Positions 26,784-37,486 of a DNA stretch of 64,000 nucleotides are shown one piece after another. Both the position numbers and the translations under genes were made by a program. The stretch's first letter is position 1; each line of letters starts with the position of its first letter. Source of the DNA: Blastococcus mobilis (GTDB taxonomy: Bacteria > Actinomycetota > Actinomycetes > Mycobacteriales > Geodermatophilaceae). Location of the stretch: contig NZ_FZNO01000003.1 in NCBI RefSeq assembly GCF_900188025.1, forward strand, positions 124,001 to 188,000. The letters are read 5' to 3'. The notes below the pieces were generated by a model, which was given only the letters and a program-made list of their open reading frames with translations, was not told the origin of the DNA and made no database searches.

Positions 26784-28228
26784 CGGTCCGCGCCCGCCGG
26801 ATCTCCGCCGGTTCCCGCCCGCAGGGCCGCGAGCACCTCCGGACCGACCATGGAGACGTCTCCGGCCCCCATGGTCATCACCAGGTCGCCCGGCCGGGCC
26901 CGCGCGGCCAGAGCGGGGGCGGTCGCCGACCAGGAGGGCTCGAACAGCACGCGGCCGGGCGGCAGCGGGACGGCGTCGGCCACCATCGCACCGGTGACGC
27001 CGGGGACCGGGTCCTCCCGGGCGCCGTACACGTCCATCACCACGACGTCGTCGGCGAGGCCGAGGGCCTGCCCGAAGCCCTCCGCGAACTCCTGGGTCCG
27101 GCTGTAGAGATGGGGCTGGAAGGCGACGACCAGCCGCCCCTCCCCCGCGACGGCACGGGCGGCCTTCAGCTGCGCGGTGACCTCGGTCGGGTGATGGGCG
27201 TAGTCGTCGTACACGCGCACCCCGCCGGCGACGCCCTTCAGCTCGAACCGTCTGTGCACACCGCCGAAGCGGGCCAGGCCCTCGATGAGGTCGGCCGCGG
27301 GCAGCCCCAGCTCGAGACCGGTCAGCAGCGCGGCGGCACTGTTGAGCGCCATGTGCTCCCCCGGCACCTGGATCCGCACCCGCCCCAGCTCGACGCCGTC
27401 GAGGGTCGCCGTGTAGCTGGTCGCGTCCTGGCCCACCTCGAGCCCGGACAGCCGCAGGTCGGCGTCGGCAGCACGGCCGTAGGTGCGCAGGCGAGCCGTG
27501 CAGGACACCGTGCGCAGCCGCGCGGCGCCCGGGTCGTCGGCGCACACCACGACGAACCCGGCCGGGTCGACGGTCTGGAGGAACCGGTCGAACGAGTCCT
27601 CGACGGCCGCCAGGTCGCCGTAGTTGTCGAGGTGATCGGCCTCGACGTTGGTCACGATCGCGCTGAAGGGGGCCAGGAGCAGGAAGGACCGGTCGCTCTC
27701 GTCCGCCTCGGCGACGAAGACGTCGCCCTCCCCCGCGTGCGCATTGCTGCCCGATTCGTTGAGGTCACCGCCGATCGCGAACGACGGGTCGACCCCGCAC
27801 GCCTGGACGGCGACGGTCAGCATCGAGGTGGTCGAGGTCTTCCCGTGCGTACCGGCCACGGCCACGCTGCGCCGGCCCGCCATGACCGCCGCCAGGGCCA
27901 CGGCCCGGGGCAGCACCCGCAGCCCGAGCTGCCGGGCGACCGCCAGCTCGGGATTGTCCGGTCGGATCGCGGTGGAGACGACCACGGTGTCGGCCCCGTC
28001 CAGGTTCGCCGGGTCGTGGCCGACGGCCACCTGCGCGCCGAGCGCCCGCAGCGCAAGCAGGGTCGGCGTGTCGCGTCGATCGCTTCCCGAGACGCGGACA
28101 CCGCGGGCGAGCAGGATCCGCGCGATGCCGCTCATCCCGGCTCCACCGATGCCCACGAAGTGCACCGCACCCAGCTCCTCGAGCGTCGGCACGGGATCGG
28201 TCCAGGCAGCGACGTCGGCCGCGCTCAT
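26780..28228 (-). CDS. murC: UDP-N-acetylmuramate--L-alanine ligase
   Basis: Adds L-Ala to UDP-MurNAc. 482 residues with the N-terminal Rossmann block [14 protein letters not shown] at 23-36, the ATP loop GTHGKTST at 126-133, and the Mur-ligase [10 protein letters not shown] motif. Both ends overlap neighbours by 4 nt (ATGA with murG, GTGA with ftsQ). It is one of three Mur ligases in this cluster; the next enzyme in the pathway, MurD, is not encoded here. Confidence 0.97.
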   Translation of the reverse strand: MSAADVAAWTDPVPTLEELGAVHFVGIGGAGMSGIARILLARGVRVSGSDRRDTPTLLALRALGAQVAVGHDPANLDGADTVVVSTAIRPDNPELAVARQLGLRVLPRAVALAAVMAGRRSVAVAGTHGKTSTTSMLTVAVQACGVDPSFAIGGDLNESGSNAHAGEGDVFVAEADESDRSFLLLAPFSAIVTNVEADHLDNYGDLAAVEDSFDRFLQTVDPAGFVVVCADDPGAARLRTVSCTARLRTYGRAADADLRLSGLEVGQDATSYTATLDGVELGRVRIQVPGEHMALNSAAALLTGLELGLPAADLIEGLARFGGVHRRFELKGVAGGVRVYDDYAHHPTEVTAQLKAARAVAGEGRLVVAFQPHLYSRTQEFAEGFGQALGLADDVVVMDVYGAREDPVPGVTGAMVADAVPLPPGRVLFEPSWSATAPALAARARPGDLVMTMGAGDVSMVGPEVLAALRAGTGGDPAGADR

Positions 28229-29358
28229 CGCTGCCCCCCGGACTCGGTCCGCGCCTCGGCGGCCGGCGCGCCCACCTCGAGCACGATGTCGGCCAGCCGG
28301 TCGTCGGCGTCGGGCACCCCGGCGGCCGCGGCGTGCCGGGCGTACCCGGACAGCGCCGCGGGGTCGGTCAGCACCGGCACGAGGTGCTCGGTGATCCAGT
28401 CCGCGTCCAGGTCCGCGTCCTCGACGAGCAGTCCGCCGCCGGCCTCGACCACCGGCAGCGCGTTGCGGCGCTGCTCACCGTTGCCGATGGGCAGGGGCAC
28501 GAAGGCCGCGGGCAGTCCGACGGCGGAGAGCTCGGCCACGGTCACCGCGCCGGCCCGGCAGAGGGCGAGATCGGCAGCGGCGTAGGCGAGGTCCATGCGT
28601 TCCAGATAATCGACGACCACGTAGGGGGCACTACCCGGGGGGCGACCGGGGACGGTCACCTCGGTGTTCTTGGGGCCGCGGGCGTGCAACACCTGGATCC
28701 CGGCGGCGGTGAGCGCATCAGCGGCGGCGACCCCGGCCCGGTTCAGCGTCTGGGCGCCCTGCGAGCCGCCGAACACCAGCAGCGTGGGACGGTCGGCGTC
28801 CAGCCCGAACTCGGCCCGGGCCTCGACCCGCCGCGCCGCGCGGTCCAGCGAGCTGATGGCGGTGCGCAGGGGCATCCCCACGTGCTCGCCGCGGTACAGC
28901 GGCGTCCCCGGCGCGGTGACGGCCACCCGGGCGGCCAGCCGGGCACCGACGCGGTTGGCCAGGCCGGGCAGGGCGTTCTGCTCGTGGACGACGATCGGCA
29001 CGCCCGACCTGCGGGCCGCCAGATACGCCGGCAGGGCGACGTATCCGCCGAAGCCGACGACGACGTCGGCGGACACCTCGTCCAGGAGGGCGCGGGTGTC
29101 CGCGACCGCCCGCCGGACCCGGCCGGGGACCCGGAGCAGGTCGACGGTCGGCTTCCGCGGCAGGGGCACCGGCGGGATCAGCCGGAGGTCGTAGCCGCGG
29201 GCCGGAACCAGCCGGGTCTCCATGCCGCGGGCGGTGCCCAGACAGGTGATCCGGAGGTCGCCGTCCCTGCGGCGGAGGGCGTCGGCGAGAGCGAGCATCG
29301 GCTCGATGTGCCCGCCCGTGCCACCGCCGGCCAGGACGACGCTGCGGGTCCGGCTCAT
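28225..29358 (-). CDS. murG: UDP-GlcNAc:lipid I glycosyltransferase
   Basis: Makes lipid II from lipid I at the cytoplasmic membrane face. 377 residues, GT28 family: the N-terminal loop [30 protein letters not shown], and the second-domain [11 protein letters not shown] with the donor-site run [22 protein letters not shown]. The ATG (29358) overlaps the ftsW stop. A longer in-frame reading goes back into ftsW and is not real. Confidence 0.96.
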   Translation of the reverse strand: MSRTRSVVLAGGGTGGHIEPMLALADALRRRDGDLRITCLGTARGMETRLVPARGYDLRLIPPVPLPRKPTVDLLRVPGRVRRAVADTRALLDEVSADVVVGFGGYVALPAYLAARRSGVPIVVHEQNALPGLANRVGARLAARVAVTAPGTPLYRGEHVGMPLRTAISSLDRAARRVEARAEFGLDADRPTLLVFGGSQGAQTLNRAGVAAADALTAAGIQVLHARGPKNTEVTVPGRPPGSAPYVVVDYLERMDLAYAAADLALCRAGAVTVAELSAVGLPAAFVPLPIGNGEQRRNALPVVEAGGGLLVEDADLDADWITEHLVPVLTDPAALSGYARHAAAAGVPDADDRLADIVLEVGAPAAEARTESGGQR

Positions 29359-30905
29359 CGGGCACCCCCGGGCCGCCGGGGCGCTCCTGCGGGGGGCTGG
29401 CGACGCCCGCCACCCCGGGCACCGTTCGCGGCGGGGCGGCGGTCCCGAGGCGGCACGACACGCTCGCGGAGCGGCTGGGCCTCGGCAGGTGGAGCCGTCC
29501 GCAGTGCGGCCCCCCGGCGCGCGTCGGGCCGGGACGGCGCGGCCCGGGTGCGGAGCAGGGTCCGGCCACCGCCGCCCGGCGATGGCACCGGAGCGCGGTC
29601 CTCCGGCCGGCGGCGCGGCCGCACCGGGTCGACCGCCGCTGCGGGCACGGGCAGGAGGAGCCGGGCGATCCGGCCGCGGGTCTGGGCGCGCTGCGCCTCG
29701 ATGGCGGCGGGCTCGGACCGGGCGAAGCGGGCCAGCAGGCCGACGATGAAGAGCGTGAGGATGAGGGACGTGCCACCCGCGGAGATCAGCGGCAGCGTCA
29801 CCCCGGTCACCGGCAGCAGCCCGACCACGTAGCCCATGTTCATGGCGGCCTGACCGACCAGCCACACGGTGATGCCGACGCTGGCGAGCTGCACGAACCG
29901 GTCGGCCGAGCGGCGGGCGATGCGGAACCCGGCCCAGGCCAGCACGCCGTAGAGGGCGACCACGACCAGGCAGCCGAGGAAGCCGAGCTCCTCGCCGATG
30001 ATCGCGAAGATGAAGTCGGACTCCGCCTCCGGGAGGAGGTTCCACTTCATGGCGCTGTTGCCCAGCCCCACACCCCAGAAGCCGCCGGTGGCCAGCGCGT
30101 ACATGCCACGGATGGCCTGGAAGCCGCCGTCGGTGGGGTCGGCGAACGGGTCGAGGAACGACGTGATGCGGGACATGCGCTCGGGCGACACCGTCACCAC
30201 GGCGGCGAGCCCTGCAGCGCCACCGGCGATGGCCCAGCCGAACCAGCGCAGCGGCATCCCGCCGGCCCAGAGCAGTCCGACCAGCACCAGCCCGAGGCTC
30301 ACGACGCCGCCGAAGTCCGGTTCCGCGATGATCAGCAGCGACAGGATCCCGAAGACCGGCACCACCGGGACGAGCAGCGACGACGTGGTCAGGTAGCGCT
30401 CGCGCAGGGCGAGGACGTGCGCGCCCCAGAGCGCGAACACGAGCTTGGCGATCTCCGAGGGCTGCAGCAGGGCGAAGCCCAGGTCGAACCACTGCCGTGC
30501 CCCGTTGAGCTTCACACCGATACCGGGCACCAGGACCAGGAGCAGCATCGCTGCGACCACGATCAGCGCGACCGGCGACCACCGCCGGATCAGCCCGGTC
30601 GGCAGTCGCAGGGCCACCAGCATCGCGACGACGCCCAGCCCTGCCCAGATCAGCTGCTGCACACCTGGGGCCCACGCGGGCTGGTCCTCCAGCGCAGCCT
30701 CGATCGAGGAGGCGGAGAAGACCATGACCAGACCGATGGCCAGGAGCAGCCCGGCCGAGCCGAGGACGAGGTGGCTGCTGGTCATCGGGCCGTCCAGCCA
30801 GGCAGGCCCCTGGAAGCGCGAGGGGCGCTCGTGGCGGGTCGGCGTGGCGCGCTCGCGGGCGGAGCGCTCAGCGCCCGACGTCCGCGGCCGGGTGCTGGCG
30901 GTCAT
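29355..30905 (-). CDS. ftsW: peptidoglycan glycosyltransferase FtsW (SEDS)
   Basis: Septal SEDS polymerase working with the PBP encoded 4.5 kb upstream. 516 residues with about ten membrane segments, the [12 protein letters not shown] loop, AEPDFGG, and the SEDS signature [16 protein letters not shown]. The last 120 residues (after [12 protein letters not shown]) are a long Arg/Pro/Ala-rich cytoplasmic tail, longer than in E. coli. The ATG at 30905 overlaps the stop of the preceding 43-codon ORF as ATGA. Confidence 0.95.
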   Translation of the reverse strand: MTASTRPRTSGAERSARERATPTRHERPSRFQGPAWLDGPMTSSHLVLGSAGLLLAIGLVMVFSASSIEAALEDQPAWAPGVQQLIWAGLGVVAMLVALRLPTGLIRRWSPVALIVVAAMLLLVLVPGIGVKLNGARQWFDLGFALLQPSEIAKLVFALWGAHVLALRERYLTTSSLLVPVVPVFGILSLLIIAEPDFGGVVSLGLVLVGLLWAGGMPLRWFGWAIAGGAAGLAAVVTVSPERMSRITSFLDPFADPTDGGFQAIRGMYALATGGFWGVGLGNSAMKWNLLPEAESDFIFAIIGEELGFLGCLVVVALYGVLAWAGFRIARRSADRFVQLASVGITVWLVGQAAMNMGYVVGLLPVTGVTLPLISAGGTSLILTLFIVGLLARFARSEPAAIEAQRAQTRGRIARLLLPVPAAAVDPVRPRRRPEDRAPVPSPGGGGRTLLRTRAAPSRPDARRGAALRTAPPAEAQPLRERVVPPRDRRPAANGARGGGRRQPPAGAPRRPGGAR

Positions 30906-31033
30906 CGGAGGCCGCCCCGCTCGTCCGCGCTCATGACCCCATCGTCGCTGCTGGGCCGCCCCGCCAGGCCGATCCCCGGTGCGTGTCGCGCGAGGAGGAC
31001 CGACGGCCTGCCGGTGGGTGACGCGTCGCTCAC
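30902..31033 (-). CDS. 43-codon bridging ORF in the murD position
   Basis: A GTG-started ORF of 43 codons that overlaps the mraY stop (GTGA, 31033-31030) and the ftsW start (ATGA, 30905-30902), so it fills the gap exactly as a full gene would. The translation starts MSDASPTGRPSVLLARHAPG and ends [12 protein letters not shown]. In most actinobacteria this slot holds murD (about 450-500 codons). The first 15 residues could pass as a MurD N-terminus (a GRPSVLL strand), but no ATP loop or ligase motif exists. I read it as either an in-frame deletion scar of murD kept for translational coupling or a leader peptide. Whether it is translated is unknown. Confidence 0.5.
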   Translation of the reverse strand: MSDASPTGRPSVLLARHAPGIGLAGRPSSDDGVMSADERGGLR

Positions 31034-32109
31034 AGCCCGACGATGTTCAGCCAGTCGGCGTAGAACAGCCCGATGCCGAAAGCGACGGCCATCGCCGTCA
31101 CCAGCCAGAACCGCACGATGACGGTGTTCTCCGTCCAGCCCGCGAGCTCGAAGTGGTGATGCAGCGGCGCCATCCGGAAGACCCGCCTGCGGGTCGCCCG
31201 GAAGAAGGCGACCTGGATGACCACCGACAGCGTGACCGCGACGAACAGCCCACCCAGCACGATCAGCAGCAGCTCGGTACGCGTCACGATGGCCAGGCCC
31301 GACAGCAGGCCACCCAGGGCCAGGGAGCCGGTGTCACCCATGAAGATCCGGGCCGGACTGGTGTTCCACCACAGGAAGCCGAGGCAGGCGCCCAGGCCGG
31401 CGGCCGCGACGAGGGTGACGTCCAGCGGGTCGCGGACGGTGTAGCAGCCGTCGATGAGCTCGTTGGCGCAGTCGTGGGTGAACTGCCAGAAGGAGATGAA
31501 GACGTAGGAGGCGAACACCATGGCCGAGGAGCCCGCCGCCAGGCCGTCCAGACCGTCGGTGAGGTTCACCGCGTTGGAGAAGCCGGCGATGAACAGGTAG
31601 GCCAGGATCACGAAGGCGATCGAGCCCAGCGCGAACGGGGCGATGTCCCGGACATAGGAGACGACGGTGGACGCCGGCGTCACGCCGTCGCTGTTGGGGA
31701 AGTTGATGGCGAGCACCGCGAAGGAGACGCCCACCAGCAGCTGGCCGACGAGCTTGGCGGTCTTGTTGAGCCCGAGGCTGCGACGGTGACGGATCTTGAG
31801 GTAGTCGTCCAGGAAGCCGACGGTGCCCATGCCCACCATGAGGAAGATCAGCATCAGCCCGCTGGCGGTGAACCCCCAGTTGTCCCGACCGCCCAGGAAC
31901 AGGTGCGCGGCCACGTAGCCACCGACGGTCGCACCGACGATCACCGTGCCGCCCATGGTGGGCGTGCCCTTCTTCGACAGGTGGCTCTCCGGCCCGTCGT
32001 CCCGGATCTCCTGCCCCAGCCCCTGCCGGCGGAAGGCACGGATGGCCAGCGGGGTGAGCAGGATGGAGATGATCAGGCTGAACCCGGACGCGATCAGGAC
32101 CGACCTCAT
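31030..32109 (-). CDS. mraY: phospho-MurNAc-pentapeptide translocase
   Basis: Makes lipid I on undecaprenyl phosphate. 359 residues, ten membrane segments. Catalytic Asp pair DD at 101-102 (GFLDDYLK), NLTDGLDG at 182-189, and the HHH motif at 317-319 in MAPLHHHFEL. The ATG at 32109 overlaps the murF stop. Its own stop overlaps the small bridging ORF. Confidence 0.97.
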   Translation of the reverse strand: MRSVLIASGFSLIISILLTPLAIRAFRRQGLGQEIRDDGPESHLSKKGTPTMGGTVIVGATVGGYVAAHLFLGGRDNWGFTASGLMLIFLMVGMGTVGFLDDYLKIRHRRSLGLNKTAKLVGQLLVGVSFAVLAINFPNSDGVTPASTVVSYVRDIAPFALGSIAFVILAYLFIAGFSNAVNLTDGLDGLAAGSSAMVFASYVFISFWQFTHDCANELIDGCYTVRDPLDVTLVAAAGLGACLGFLWWNTSPARIFMGDTGSLALGGLLSGLAIVTRTELLLIVLGGLFVAVTLSVVIQVAFFRATRRRVFRMAPLHHHFELAGWTENTVIVRFWLVTAMAVAFGIGLFYADWLNIVGL

Positions 32110-33500
32110 GCGCCGGCCCCCGTGGTCAGGAGGTCGGCGGCGAGCAGTTCCAGCCCATAGGAGCGGCTGGCCTTGACCAGGACGACGTCCCCGGGACGGA
32201 GCACCTCCGACAGCAGCTCGCGGGCAGCGGCCCGGTCCGGCACGTGCACCGACTCCTCTCCTGCGCGACGCCCTGCGGCGGCGGCGCCCTCGGCTATGCC
32301 TACCGCATCGGCTCCCACGGCCACGATCAGGTCCACGCCCGCGGCGACCGCGTCGCGGCCCAGCCGCTCGTGCTCGGCCGGCGCGTCCGCACCCAGCTCA
32401 CCCATCCCACCGAGGACGGCGATCCGGCGCTCGCCGGGCAGCCCGGCGAGCGCGGCGAGCGCCGCCCGCATCGACTCCGGGTTGGCGTTGTAGGCGTCGT
32501 TGACGACGGTCACCCCGTCGGCGCGGCGGTCGACCTCCATCCGCCAGCGGCTGCGCGGAGCGGCCGCGGAGAGAGCCGCCGCGATCTCCGCGGGCGGCAT
32601 GCCCACCGCGAGCGCGGCCCCGGCGGCCGACAGCGCGTTGGCGACCTGGTGCTCGCCGACCACCTGCAGTGCCACCGGGTGCTCCTCGCCCGCCACGACC
32701 AGCGTGAAGCGGGGGCGGGCCGAGTCGTCGAGCGTGACGGCGGTGGCCCGGACGTCGGCGTCCGTCCCCCGGCCGGTGGTCAGGACGGCCGCGTCCGTGC
32801 GGGGTGCCATCCCGAGGACCCGGGGGTCGTCGGCGTTGAGGACGGCGGTCCCGTCCTCGGGCAGCGCCTCGACGAGTTCTCCCTTGGCCGTCGCGATGCC
32901 CTCGGGGCTGCCGAACTCGCCCAGGTGTGCCGAGCCGACGTTGAGCACCACCCCGACCTGCGGGCGGGCGATGCGGCACAGGCGGGCGATGTGCCCCGGG
33001 CCGCGGGACCCCATCTCCAGCACCAGGAAGCGGGTGTCCTCGTCGGCGTCGAGGACGGTGAGCGGCAGACCGATGTCGTTGTTGTACGAGCCCGGCGGGC
33101 TGACGGTGGGCCCGGCGGCGGCGAGCACCTGGCCCAGCAGGTCCTTGGTGGAAGTCTTGCCGGACGAGCCGGTGATCCCCAGCGTCCGCAGTCCCCCGGC
33201 GGCCAGCCGGGCGTGCACCCCGGCGGCCAGCCGACCCAGTGCGGCGACCGGGTCCTCGACGACGACCGTCGGCAGCGCGTCGTCGGGGCGGGTGCTCAGC
33301 GCGGCCACGGCACCGGCGGCCGCGGCCGCGGCCAGGAAGTCGTGGCCGTCGACCCGCTCCCCCGCGACCGCGACGAACAGGTCGCCGGGCGCCACCGTGC
33401 GGGAGTCGAGCGTGACCTTCCCGGTGACGCGGGCACCGTCGGGTCGGGTCAGCACGCCACCGGACAGCTCGGCCACCTCGGCCAGCGACAGCGGGATCAT
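32106..33500 (-). CDS. murF: UDP-MurNAc-tripeptide--D-Ala-D-Ala ligase
   Basis: Adds D-Ala-D-Ala to complete the pentapeptide. 464 residues: a substrate domain, the ATP loop GSSGKTST at 111-118, the central VLEMGSRGPGHI motif, and the NDAYNANPESM block. The ATG at 33500 overlaps the murE stop by 4 nt; its stop overlaps mraY. Confidence 0.97.
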   Translation of the reverse strand: MIPLSLAEVAELSGGVLTRPDGARVTGKVTLDSRTVAPGDLFVAVAGERVDGHDFLAAAAAAGAVAALSTRPDDALPTVVVEDPVAALGRLAAGVHARLAAGGLRTLGITGSSGKTSTKDLLGQVLAAAGPTVSPPGSYNNDIGLPLTVLDADEDTRFLVLEMGSRGPGHIARLCRIARPQVGVVLNVGSAHLGEFGSPEGIATAKGELVEALPEDGTAVLNADDPRVLGMAPRTDAAVLTTGRGTDADVRATAVTLDDSARPRFTLVVAGEEHPVALQVVGEHQVANALSAAGAALAVGMPPAEIAAALSAAAPRSRWRMEVDRRADGVTVVNDAYNANPESMRAALAALAGLPGERRIAVLGGMGELGADAPAEHERLGRDAVAAGVDLIVAVGADAVGIAEGAAAAGRRAGEESVHVPDRAAARELLSEVLRPGDVVLVKASRSYGLELLAADLLTTGAGA

Positions 33501-35071
33501 GCGGTCCCCAGCGCCGCGAGCACCTCGCGCAGGACGTCCCGGTCGTCGAAGGGATGCACGATGCCGGCGACCTCCTGGCCCGTCTCGTGCCCCTTCCCGG
33601 CGACGAGCAGCGTGTCCCCGGGGCCGGCCAGGGCGACGGCGGCGGCGAGCGCGTCGCGACGGCCGGCGACCTCGTGCACCTCGGCGCGGCGTTCCGCGGG
33701 GACGTCCCGGGCCCCGGCGAGCATCGCGGCGCGGATGACCGCCGGGTCCTCCGAGCGTGGGTTGTCGTCGGTCACCACGAGGATGTCGCTGGCCTCGGCG
33801 GCGGCGGCACCCATCGCGGGCCGCTTGCCCGGGTCACGCTCGCCCCCGCAGCCCAGGACGGTGATCAGCCGGCCCTCCGTCGCCCCGCGCAGGGCGGTGA
33901 GGGCCGTGGTGACGGCATCGGGCGTGTGGGCGTAGTCGACGACGGCGACGAACGGCTGGCCGGCCTCGACGGGCTCCATGCGGCCGGGGACGACGGTCGC
34001 GGCGATGCCGGCCAGCGCCGTCTCCACGGGCACGCCGACGGCGTCGAGGAGGGCGACGGCCAGAACGGCGTTGGCCACGTTGAAGCGCCCGGGCAGCCGT
34101 AGCCGCCCCGGCCAGGTACGCCCGCCGGGGCCGGAGAGCGTGAAGGTCGAGCCACCGTCGGGCGCGGTCGCCACGTCGGTCGCGCTCCAGTCGGCCGGGC
34201 CGGTGATCGACACGGTCCCGGCATCCGGCCGCAGTCCGGCCAGCCGGCGACCGGCCTCGTCGTCGACGTCGACGACCTCCGCCGCGGCCCGGCCGTCGAA
34301 GAGCATCGCCTTGGCCCGGAAGTACTCCTCGAGGTCGCCGTGGAAGTCCAGGTGGTCCCGGCCGAGGTTGGTGAACCCGGCGGCGGCGAACCGCACGCCG
34401 CCGACCCGGCCCAGCACCAGCGCGTGGCTGGACACCTCCATGACGACGGCGGAGACCCCCGACCCGGCCATGGTCGCCAGGAGCGCGTGCAGGGCGGGCG
34501 CCTCGGGGGTGGTCCGGACGCTGGGGAAGGCGGTCTCGGTGGGTGCGCCGTCGGCGGCCCGGCCACGTGTCCGGGTCTGCACGGTGCCGATGAGCCCGGT
34601 CCCCAGGCCCGCGGCGGCGAGGCCGGCCTCGACGAGGTAGGCCGTCGTCGTCTTGCCGTTCGTGCCGGTGATGCCGATGACGCGGAGCGCGCGGCTGGGC
34701 TCGCCGTAGACGCGGTCGGCGACGAGGCCGAGCACCGCTCGGGGGTCGTCCACGACGCACACCGGCAGGCCGGCGGTCGCAGCCGTCTCCCGGCCCGTCG
34801 GGTCGGTGAGAACGGCCACCGCGCCGCGACGAGCCGCGTCGGCGGCGAATCGGGCGCCGTGGGTCCTGGCGCCCGGCAGGGCGGCGTAGAGGTCACCGGA
34901 CCGCACCTCGCCCGACGCGAGCGTCACGCCGGAGATCACCGGGTCGCCGGCTTCGCAGCCGGAGACGGGAGCGCCGACGAGATCGGTGAGGTCGGCCAGC
35001 GTCAGGGGACCGGTCAGCGGCCGGTCCCCCACGGGCCGGGGCACAGACCCGGCATCGGTCGTCGGGGTCAC
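33497..35071 (-). CDS. murE: UDP-MurNAc-L-Ala-D-Glu--meso-DAP ligase
   Basis: Adds the third stem residue. 524 residues, ATP loop GTNGKTTT at 136-143. The DNPR motif at 436-439 is the signature of meso-diaminopimelate specificity, so the wall should be mDAP-type (A1gamma). The start is GTG at 35071 after GGAG; about 20 extra N-terminal residues precede the first beta strand. Its substrate, the D-Glu dipeptide, requires a MurD activity that is not encoded in this cluster. Confidence 0.96.
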   Translation of the reverse strand: MTPTTDAGSVPRPVGDRPLTGPLTLADLTDLVGAPVSGCEAGDPVISGVTLASGEVRSGDLYAALPGARTHGARFAADAARRGAVAVLTDPTGRETAATAGLPVCVVDDPRAVLGLVADRVYGEPSRALRVIGITGTNGKTTTAYLVEAGLAAAGLGTGLIGTVQTRTRGRAADGAPTETAFPSVRTTPEAPALHALLATMAGSGVSAVVMEVSSHALVLGRVGGVRFAAAGFTNLGRDHLDFHGDLEEYFRAKAMLFDGRAAAEVVDVDDEAGRRLAGLRPDAGTVSITGPADWSATDVATAPDGGSTFTLSGPGGRTWPGRLRLPGRFNVANAVLAVALLDAVGVPVETALAGIAATVVPGRMEPVEAGQPFVAVVDYAHTPDAVTTALTALRGATEGRLITVLGCGGERDPGKRPAMGAAAAEASDILVVTDDNPRSEDPAVIRAAMLAGARDVPAERRAEVHEVAGRRDALAAAVALAGPGDTLLVAGKGHETGQEVAGIVHPFDDRDVLREVLAALGTA

Positions 35072-35197
35072 GGGGCTCCAATCTACCGGCGCGCACCCGC
35101 CGGACTGCGCACCTCGTCGGGGCAGCCCGCCGCGGGCAGGGGTGGGCTGGCCCCGGCCGCCGTTCTGGCGGGCCGGGGTGGGTTCAGGGGACTGTGG

Positions 35198-36979
35198 TCA
35201 GGGGGTGCCGGTGAGCACGAAGTCGGGCCGGGCCGTCCCGGAGGGGACGACGCCGTCAGCGGTCAGCGCGTAGCGGAGGATGTCGGCGAAGACCGGCGCG
35301 GCCACCTGGCCGCCCTCGGCCGAGCTCGAGGGGCGCTCGAGGTCGACGGCGACGACGTACTGCGGGTCGTCGGCGGGCGCGAAGCCGACGAACGTGGTCA
35401 CGTAGCCGCCACCCGCGTAGCAGTTGCACTCGGGATTGGCCCGCTGGGCGGTGCCGGTCTTCCCGGCCACCCGGAAGCCCTCGATCTGGCCCAGCGGCGC
35501 CGTGCCGCCCGGCCCCACGACCGCCTCGAGCATGTAGGCCATCTCGTGGGCGGTGGCCTCGCTGATCACCCGGGTGGCCTCGGGGGCCGGCGTCTCGGTG
35601 ACCCGACCGTCGGGCCCGGTCACCGACTCGACGATGCGCGGGGGGATCCGCACGCCGTCGTTCGCGATCGCCTGGTAGATCGCGGCCATCTGCAGGGTCG
35701 TGACCGACACGCCCTGACCGATCGCGACGTTGGCCGCCCGGATGCCGCTCCAGTCCTCAGAGTCCTGCAGGATGCCGGCGCTCTCACCGGGCAGCTCGAT
35801 CCCGGTGGTCTCGCCGACACCGAAGGCCCGCAGGTACCGCTCGAGCTTCTCGTCGCCGACCTCGCGGGCGAGCATGATCGTGCCGACGTTGCTGGACTTG
35901 GCGAGGATGCCGGTGACCGTCCAGTCGATCGGCTCGTGGTCGTGGGCGTCGGTGACGACGCGGTCGCCGGCCCGGATGTGGCCGTCGACGGTCAGGACGT
36001 CGTCCGGCTCCGCGACACCTTCCTCCAGTGCGGCCGACAGCGTCACGGCCTTCATCACCGAACCGGGCTCGAACACGTCGGACACCAACGGGTTGCCGAG
36101 CAGGTCGGGATCCGTCGTGGAGTACTTGCCGGGGTCGTAACCCGGGCACGAGCCCATCGCGACCACCTGGCCGGTCCGGACGTCCAGCACGACCGCGGAG
36201 GCCTGGGTCGTGGCGCCGTCCGCGCAGGCCTGGCCGAGCCGCTGCTCGGTGACGTACTGCAGGTCCTGGTCGAGGGTCAGGGTGACGGAGTCGCCGTCCG
36301 TGGCGGGGGTGGACTCGTCGATGCCCGACGGGATGGGGTGGCCGCCGCTGCCGACCTCCACCCGCCGCTGGCCGGGCCGACCGGCGAGCTCCTCCTCGAA
36401 GGTCCGCTCGATCCCGGCGAGTCCCTCGCCCTCCCGGCCCACGAATCCGACGACCTGGCCGCCGACGGCGCCGGCCGGGTAGAGCCGGACCGGGTCGTCC
36501 TCGAACAGGATCCCCGGCAGCTCCAGCGCGTCGATCGCGTCGGTGGTCTCCGGTGAGACCTGGGTGGCGAGGACGACGTAGCGGCTGTCCTTGGACAGTC
36601 GCTCGGTCAGCTCGGGCACCGGGACGTCCAGCAGCGTCGTCAGCGCCAGGGCGGTCCGTTCCGGATCGCGGACGACCTGGGGGTCGGCCACCACCCGGAA
36701 GGCGTCGACGGTGTAGGCGAGGGGGTTGCCGTCCCGGTCGAGGACGGCCCCGCGCAGCGCCGCGATGGGATAGGTGCGCAGCCGGTCCTGCTCCGCAGCG
36801 TTGGCGTAGGCCGCGCCGTCGACCCCCTGGAGCACCGCCAGCTTGCCGACCACGAGCACCAGCAGGCTGATCATGAAGATCAGGCCCCACCGGTTGCGCA
36901 TCCCGCGCTGGTCCATCGACAGGCCCACGCCGCTGCGCCGGCTGCCGGGGACGCGACGGGAGGTGAAGGCGTTCGGCAC
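35198..36979 (-). CDS. ftsI: septal penicillin-binding protein (FtsI/PBP3)
   Basis: Class B transpeptidase. 593 residues: a short cytoplasmic tail, one membrane segment (about 32-50), a pedestal domain from about 70 with RGAVLDRDG, then the transpeptidase domain. Active-site motifs: Ser307-x-x-Lys310 in EPGSVMKAV, SSN at 362-364, and KTGT at 507-510. A pair of Cys in NPECNCYAGG near 515-520 is a common actinobacterial insert. The GTG start at 36979 lies 3 nt after the ftsL-like stop. A 126-bp gap separates it from murE. Confidence 0.96.
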   Translation of the reverse strand: MPNAFTSRRVPGSRRSGVGLSMDQRGMRNRWGLIFMISLLVLVVGKLAVLQGVDGAAYANAAEQDRLRTYPIAALRGAVLDRDGNPLAYTVDAFRVVADPQVVRDPERTALALTTLLDVPVPELTERLSKDSRYVVLATQVSPETTDAIDALELPGILFEDDPVRLYPAGAVGGQVVGFVGREGEGLAGIERTFEEELAGRPGQRRVEVGSGGHPIPSGIDESTPATDGDSVTLTLDQDLQYVTEQRLGQACADGATTQASAVVLDVRTGQVVAMGSCPGYDPGKYSTTDPDLLGNPLVSDVFEPGSVMKAVTLSAALEEGVAEPDDVLTVDGHIRAGDRVVTDAHDHEPIDWTVTGILAKSSNVGTIMLAREVGDEKLERYLRAFGVGETTGIELPGESAGILQDSEDWSGIRAANVAIGQGVSVTTLQMAAIYQAIANDGVRIPPRIVESVTGPDGRVTETPAPEATRVISEATAHEMAYMLEAVVGPGGTAPLGQIEGFRVAGKTGTAQRANPECNCYAGGGYVTTFVGFAPADDPQYVVAVDLERPSSSAEGGQVAAPVFADILRYALTADGVVPSGTARPDFVLTGTP

Positions 36980-36982
36980 GAG

Positions 36983-37486
36983 TCAGTTCCCGTCCCCGGG
37001 AGTGGGAGCCTCCGCGGGGGCCGGGGTGCCGCGCAGGATCGAGCCGCCGTCGGGGTCGATCACGAGGTAGGCGGCCGGTCCGGCGGGGACCATCCCGGCC
37101 GCGACCGCCGCCCGGGCGATCTCGGCGGGCGCGCCACCACTGACGACCTGCTGCTCCAGCCGCTGGACCTCCTGGGCGCGCGCGGCGTTGTCGGCCCGCA
37201 GCTCGGTGGCCTTGAGCGAGTCGACGGCGATTCCCGTGTTGAGGACCAGCAGACCCAGCGTGGTGCCGATCAGCATCGCGACGACCAGCAGCACGAAGGG
37301 CGCACGGGGGTGCCACAGCGCCCGGGGCGCCCGTCGGCCGGGCCGGACGGCGGCCGGGCCCGGCACGAGGCGCAGCTCCGGGCGCGGGGTGGCGCGGGAA
37401 CCGGTGCGCCGGCTCGGCGTCGCGGCCCGGACGGTCGAGGAGGTCCGGACCGACGGTGGGGTGACGCGGGCGGTGGCGCGGGTCAT
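36983..37486 (-). CDS. FtsL-like septum protein
   Basis: A 167-residue bitopic protein in the ftsL position. The basic cytoplasmic tail (1-62) is followed by a membrane segment [21 protein letters not shown], a short heptad region ([24 protein letters not shown]), and a C-terminal Pro-rich end. The ATG at 37486 overlaps the rsmH stop. FtsL proteins diverge quickly, so the call rests on position and topology. Confidence 0.85.
   Translation of the reverse strand: MTRATARVTPPSVRTSSTVRAATPSRRTGSRATPRPELRLVPGPAAVRPGRRAPRALWHPRAPFVLLVVAMLIGTTLGLLVLNTGIAVDSLKATELRADNAARAQEVQRLEQQVVSGGAPAEIARAAVAAGMVPAGPAAYLVIDPDGGSILRGTPAPAEAPTPGDGN

Noticed and set aside
28225-30675. 816-residue MurG with N-terminal extension
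   Set aside because: The extra part is a frame-shifted reading of ftsW; MurG begins at the ATGA overlap.
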